This document shows positions 61,719 to 64,000 of a stretch of 64,000 bases of DNA, one piece after another (the stretch's first letter is position 1; the number at the start of each line of letters is the position of its first letter). The position numbers were made by a program, and so were the translations under genes. Source of the DNA: Burkholderia pyrrocinia (lineage in GTDB: Bacteria; Pseudomonadota; Gammaproteobacteria; Burkholderiales; Burkholderiaceae); contig NZ_CP024904.1 of NCBI RefSeq assembly GCF_003330765.1, forward strand, positions 124,001 to 188,000, given 5' to 3'. The notes under the pieces were generated by a model. That model was not told where the DNA came from, did no database searches, and saw nothing but the letters and a program-made list of their open reading frames with translations.

Positions 61719-62383
61719 GCGGCGGGCAGGCGCTACTTCGAGCGCATCGATAAAAGATTTGCGTGCCGGCCCCGACACACCCGCCGGCCGGCACGGCAAC
61801 AGGCTTCATGGAGACTCTCTCCCCAGGCGGCGCCGCGAGACAGGTTGACCATAGCGGCGTCAAGGCAACCTGGACCCATGGTCGGCCATGGAACAAGCCG
61901 TAGTCCACCGCCCTGATCGGCTGCCCCCTACTGCTTACCTTGAAGACCGCCCGCGGCAGCGAGGCGGTCGCGAGCGAACCCGGCCTGCCGGTCGGGCCGG
62001 CGCTCATCCACTACTGTCGCGTGTGGCTGCCGACGTTCGCCGGCATCGCGCCGCGAGTGGCGGCCGCAGCAGTGGCACCGGATCGTACGGGTGATCGCGA
62101 TGACCGGCCTGACCGTGTTCCTGGTTCCTGATCTACCAGTGGATCGATCGCAAGGCATCGCGACCTGAAAGCAAACTGGAAGCTCGTGGTGAATACCACG
62201 GTTCGGTCACGTTGTCCGCGAGGCGGAGGACACGTCCGATCATGTCCGATCCGCTCGAATGTTTCATTCCTGGCGGCAATCGCATCGATACCTTGAGTTT
62301 CATCATCCGCCGCGCTACATTGCCGCTCGCAGAATTCCGTACGGACACCTGCGCACCCTGTAACGCGTACGTAAGGAACCCCG
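61719..62383. other. Intergenic region after tadC
   Basis: About 665 bp with no intact gene. A 9-bp stem (61763-61771 with 61786-61794) lies 45 bp after tadC and may end the tad operon, though no T-run follows on the plus strand. The tadC-like relic (61994-62061) is in the middle. A plausible decayed membrane-protein tail (FLIYQWIDRKASRPE) is readable around 62130-62170 in another frame. AAGGAACC before 62384 belongs to the next gene. Confidence 0.5.
61994..62061 (+). pseudogene. Relic of a tadC 3' end
   Basis: Reads VGPALIHYCRVWLPTFAGIA, matching the tadC C-terminus LGPAMIHVYRVLLPTFVSVA. At DNA level, about 54 of 68 bases match 61656-61723 without gaps (by eye). The tadC stop TGA is CGA here, and no TadC-like sequence is upstream. 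It is the remains of a duplicated or foreign tadC. Confidence 0.75.
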
Positions 62384-64000
62384 ATGGGGCAACAGGCGGA
62401 AGGCAACGACGACATTCCCGACGGCCCGGCCGGCCGTGACGCACTCGCGCCGGTCGCAGGGGCCGCCGCGTTGCTGGTCGCCGCGCTCGGCACGCTGAGC
62501 GCCGTCGACATCCTGCCAGTCGACCTGCGCTGGTGCGCACCGCTCGCAAGCGCATGGTGCAACGTGCTCGTCGTCGCGATCGGCGTGCTGCTCGCCGACC
62601 GCGCGCGCCGCCACCCGCCGGACGGATCGGCTGCCGGCCTGCTCACCGACTGGTTGAGCAGTGCGTTCCGCCGCAAGCAGGCGCCGGCGCCTCCCGACAA
62701 CCCGTGGCCGGCGATTGTCGCTGCGATCGACTGGCGGCCGTGGGCCGTCACGGCAAGCGCCGCGCTCTCCGTCGCGATTGCCGCGCTCGCATGGCAGCCA
62801 CCGTCGCCCGCCACGCTGATCCGCGCGATGGCTGCCCCCGAACCCACGCTCGCGGCCGGCGCGGCATGCATCGTCCTCGCCTTTCTCACGCTCGTCACCG
62901 AACGCCATCATGCGGCGGCCGCATGCGGTTCGGCGGTATCCGCATCGCTCACGCGGGCGCTGCGCGTGGCGCTCGTCACCGCGCTTACGGGCGCCCTGGC
63001 CGCGGCATGGTTCGCATTCCGGCACCGCGCGGCAGACGGGCTCGTGCATGCCGTTGCGCTGCTCAACGCCGTCGTAGCCGCCGAACTGGCCATCCGCGGC
63101 GTGCTGTCGTGGTTTGCGGCGCGACGCGGCGCCGTCGTGCCGACCAGCGCGATCGCCGGCCTGCTGAGCCGTCGCCCGTCGCCGTTCGCGTCGCTCGGCG
63201 CCGAACTGCGCGATCGTTACGGCATCGACCTGCGGCAAAGTTGGGGCTGGCGCAGTTTCGTGCGGCTGCTGCCCGGCGCGCTCGGCGCCACCATCGCCTG
63301 CGCGTGGCTGCTCACCGCCGTCGTCGTACTGAACCCGGAGCAGCGCGCGGTCTATGAACGTTTCGGCGCGCCGGTCGCGGTCTGGCAGCCCGGCCTGCAC
63401 GTCGGCCTGCCCTTGCCGTTCGGCCGTGCGCGCATCGTCGACAACGGCGCCGTGCACCAGGTCGCGATCGCGGGCAGCGCGAACGACGGCAGCGCCGACA
63501 CGCCTGCCGCGCTTGCGGACGGCCCGACGCCCGAACGCCTCAACCGCCTGTGGGATGCGCCGCATCCGTGGGAAACCACGCAGGTGATCGCCGGCGCGAA
63601 CGGCGACCGCCAGAACTTCCAGATCGTCAACGCCGATGTGCGGGTCGACTACCGTCTCGGCCCGACCGATGCCGACGCCCGTGCGGCGCTCTATCGCACG
63701 ATCGATCCGGAAAGCACGGTGCGCGTGAGCGCCAATCGCGAACTGGTCCACTACCTCGCGTCGCATACGCTCGAATCGCTGCTCGAGACGAATCAGGCTG
63801 CGATGGCCGACCATCTGAAGCGCGCGATCCAGCAACAGCTCGACCGGCTGCAGAGCGGCGTCGACGTGATCGCGGTCGTGATCGAGAGCGTGCACCCGCC
63901 GACGGGCGCGGCGGCCGCCTTTCACGACGTACAGGCCGCGCAGATCCGCGCACAGGGCAGCGTCGCGCAGGCGCGCGGATTCGCGGCCGGCCTGCTCGGC
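62384..64000 (+). CDS. HflK-like SPFH-domain membrane protein, 3' end outside window
   Basis: 539 codons to the right edge, start ATG with AAGGAACC upstream. The first 300 residues contain several hydrophobic segments and have no recognised domain. The C-terminal visible part begins an HflK-type SPFH domain: VVVLNPEQRAVYERFGAPVA and QPGLHVGLPLPFGRARIVDN, then VDYRLGPTDADARAALYRTI and LQSGVDVIAVVIESVHPPTG. Canonical HflK has a single N-terminal helix and acts with HflC on FtsH; this protein is longer, with a large multi-pass N-terminal region, so it is an unusual relative. A C-partner gene may follow outside the window. Confidence 0.88.
   Translation, partial: MGQQAEGNDDIPDGPAGRDALAPVAGAAALLVAALGTLSAVDILPVDLRWCAPLASAWCNVLVVAIGVLLADRARRHPPDGSAAGLLTDWLSSAFRRKQAPAPPDNPWPAIVAAIDWRPWAVTASAALSVAIAALAWQPPSPATLIRAMAAPEPTLAAGAACIVLAFLTLVTERHHAAAACGSAVSASLTRALRVALVTALTGALAAAWFAFRHRAADGLVHAVALLNAVVAAELAIRGVLSWFAARRGAVVPTSAIAGLLSRRPSPFASLGAELRDRYGIDLRQSWGWRSFVRLLPGALGATIACAWLLTAVVVLNPEQRAVYERFGAPVAVWQPGLHVGLPLPFGRARIVDNGAVHQVAIAGSANDGSADTPAALADGPTPERLNRLWDAPHPWETTQVIAGANGDRQNFQIVNADVRVDYRLGPTDADARAALYRTIDPESTVRVSANRELVHYLASHTLESLLETNQAAMADHLKRAIQQQLDRLQSGVDVIAVVIESVHPPTGAAAAFHDVQAAQIRAQGSVAQARGFAAGLLG

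Noticed and set aside
61763..61794. Hairpin as tad operon terminator
   Set aside because: A 9-bp stem is present but no T-run follows on the plus strand, so it is mentioned but not called.
59637..61799. Minus-strand frame opposite tadB and tadC
   Set aside because: Arg/His/Gln-rich shadow with no domain.

Overview
The window is GC-rich, densely coded DNA with the gene content of a Burkholderia, most likely the B. cepacia complex. The basis is codon use plus a trimeric autotransporter paired with an OmpA lipoprotein, a tad pilus locus with several flp genes, and a PA-IIL lectin relic. Species and replicon are inference. No rRNA, tRNA or CRISPR was seen. The first gene (1..1719) and the last (62384..64000) are cut by the window edges.

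1-9.7 kb: a 7TMR-DISM sensor kinase and a REC-AraC response regulator, both on the minus strand, then a 1.5 kb gene-free stretch, a 1629-residue trimeric autotransporter adhesin with 129-bp repeats, and an OmpA-like lipoprotein. 9.9-15.7 kb: a LysR regulator, a dicarboxylate/amino acid symporter and a fused double Asp/Glu racemase; then an HxlR regulator divergent from a DoxX protein and a frameshifted SDR. 15.7-22.6 kb: a double-length UvrA behind a perfect LexA-type box, with a strong terminator, then a solute-binding-like protein without a signal peptide.

23-31.4 kb: a diguanylate cyclase, solitary pstS, small uncharacterised genes, and an operon of DUF4142 protein, cupredoxin and ECF sigma factor. 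This is followed by an accessory island carrying an Amj-type lipid II flippase and a CPT-like P-loop kinase, bracketed by diverged direct repeats. 31.4-34.7 kb: a response regulator with a degenerate HD-GYP domain, then an MHYT-domain histidine kinase, likely signalling partners.

34.8-43.4 kb: two ATP-grasp ligases, a bile-acid/sodium-type transporter, a LysR regulator, a 14-TM MFS exporter, a clavaminate-synthase-like Fe(II)/2-oxoglutarate oxygenase and an amino-acid-binding protein. Together they look like an unassigned pathway making and exporting an amino-acid-derived or small-peptide product. 43.4-47.7 kb: a minus-strand operon of two GT87-like membrane glycosyltransferases, a GT2 glycosyltransferase and a GtrA flippase, ending in a fragment that reads like the end of a PA-IIL lectin.

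48.7-61.7 kb: a near-complete tad (Flp pilus) locus in one direction: three pilin-like genes, prepilin peptidase, an unusual AAA ATPase, CpaB, secretin, small lipoprotein, TadG-like and two TadE-like pseudopilins, TadZ, TadA, TadB, TadC. A decayed copy of the tadC 3' end lies just downstream. The window closes inside an HflK-like SPFH protein.
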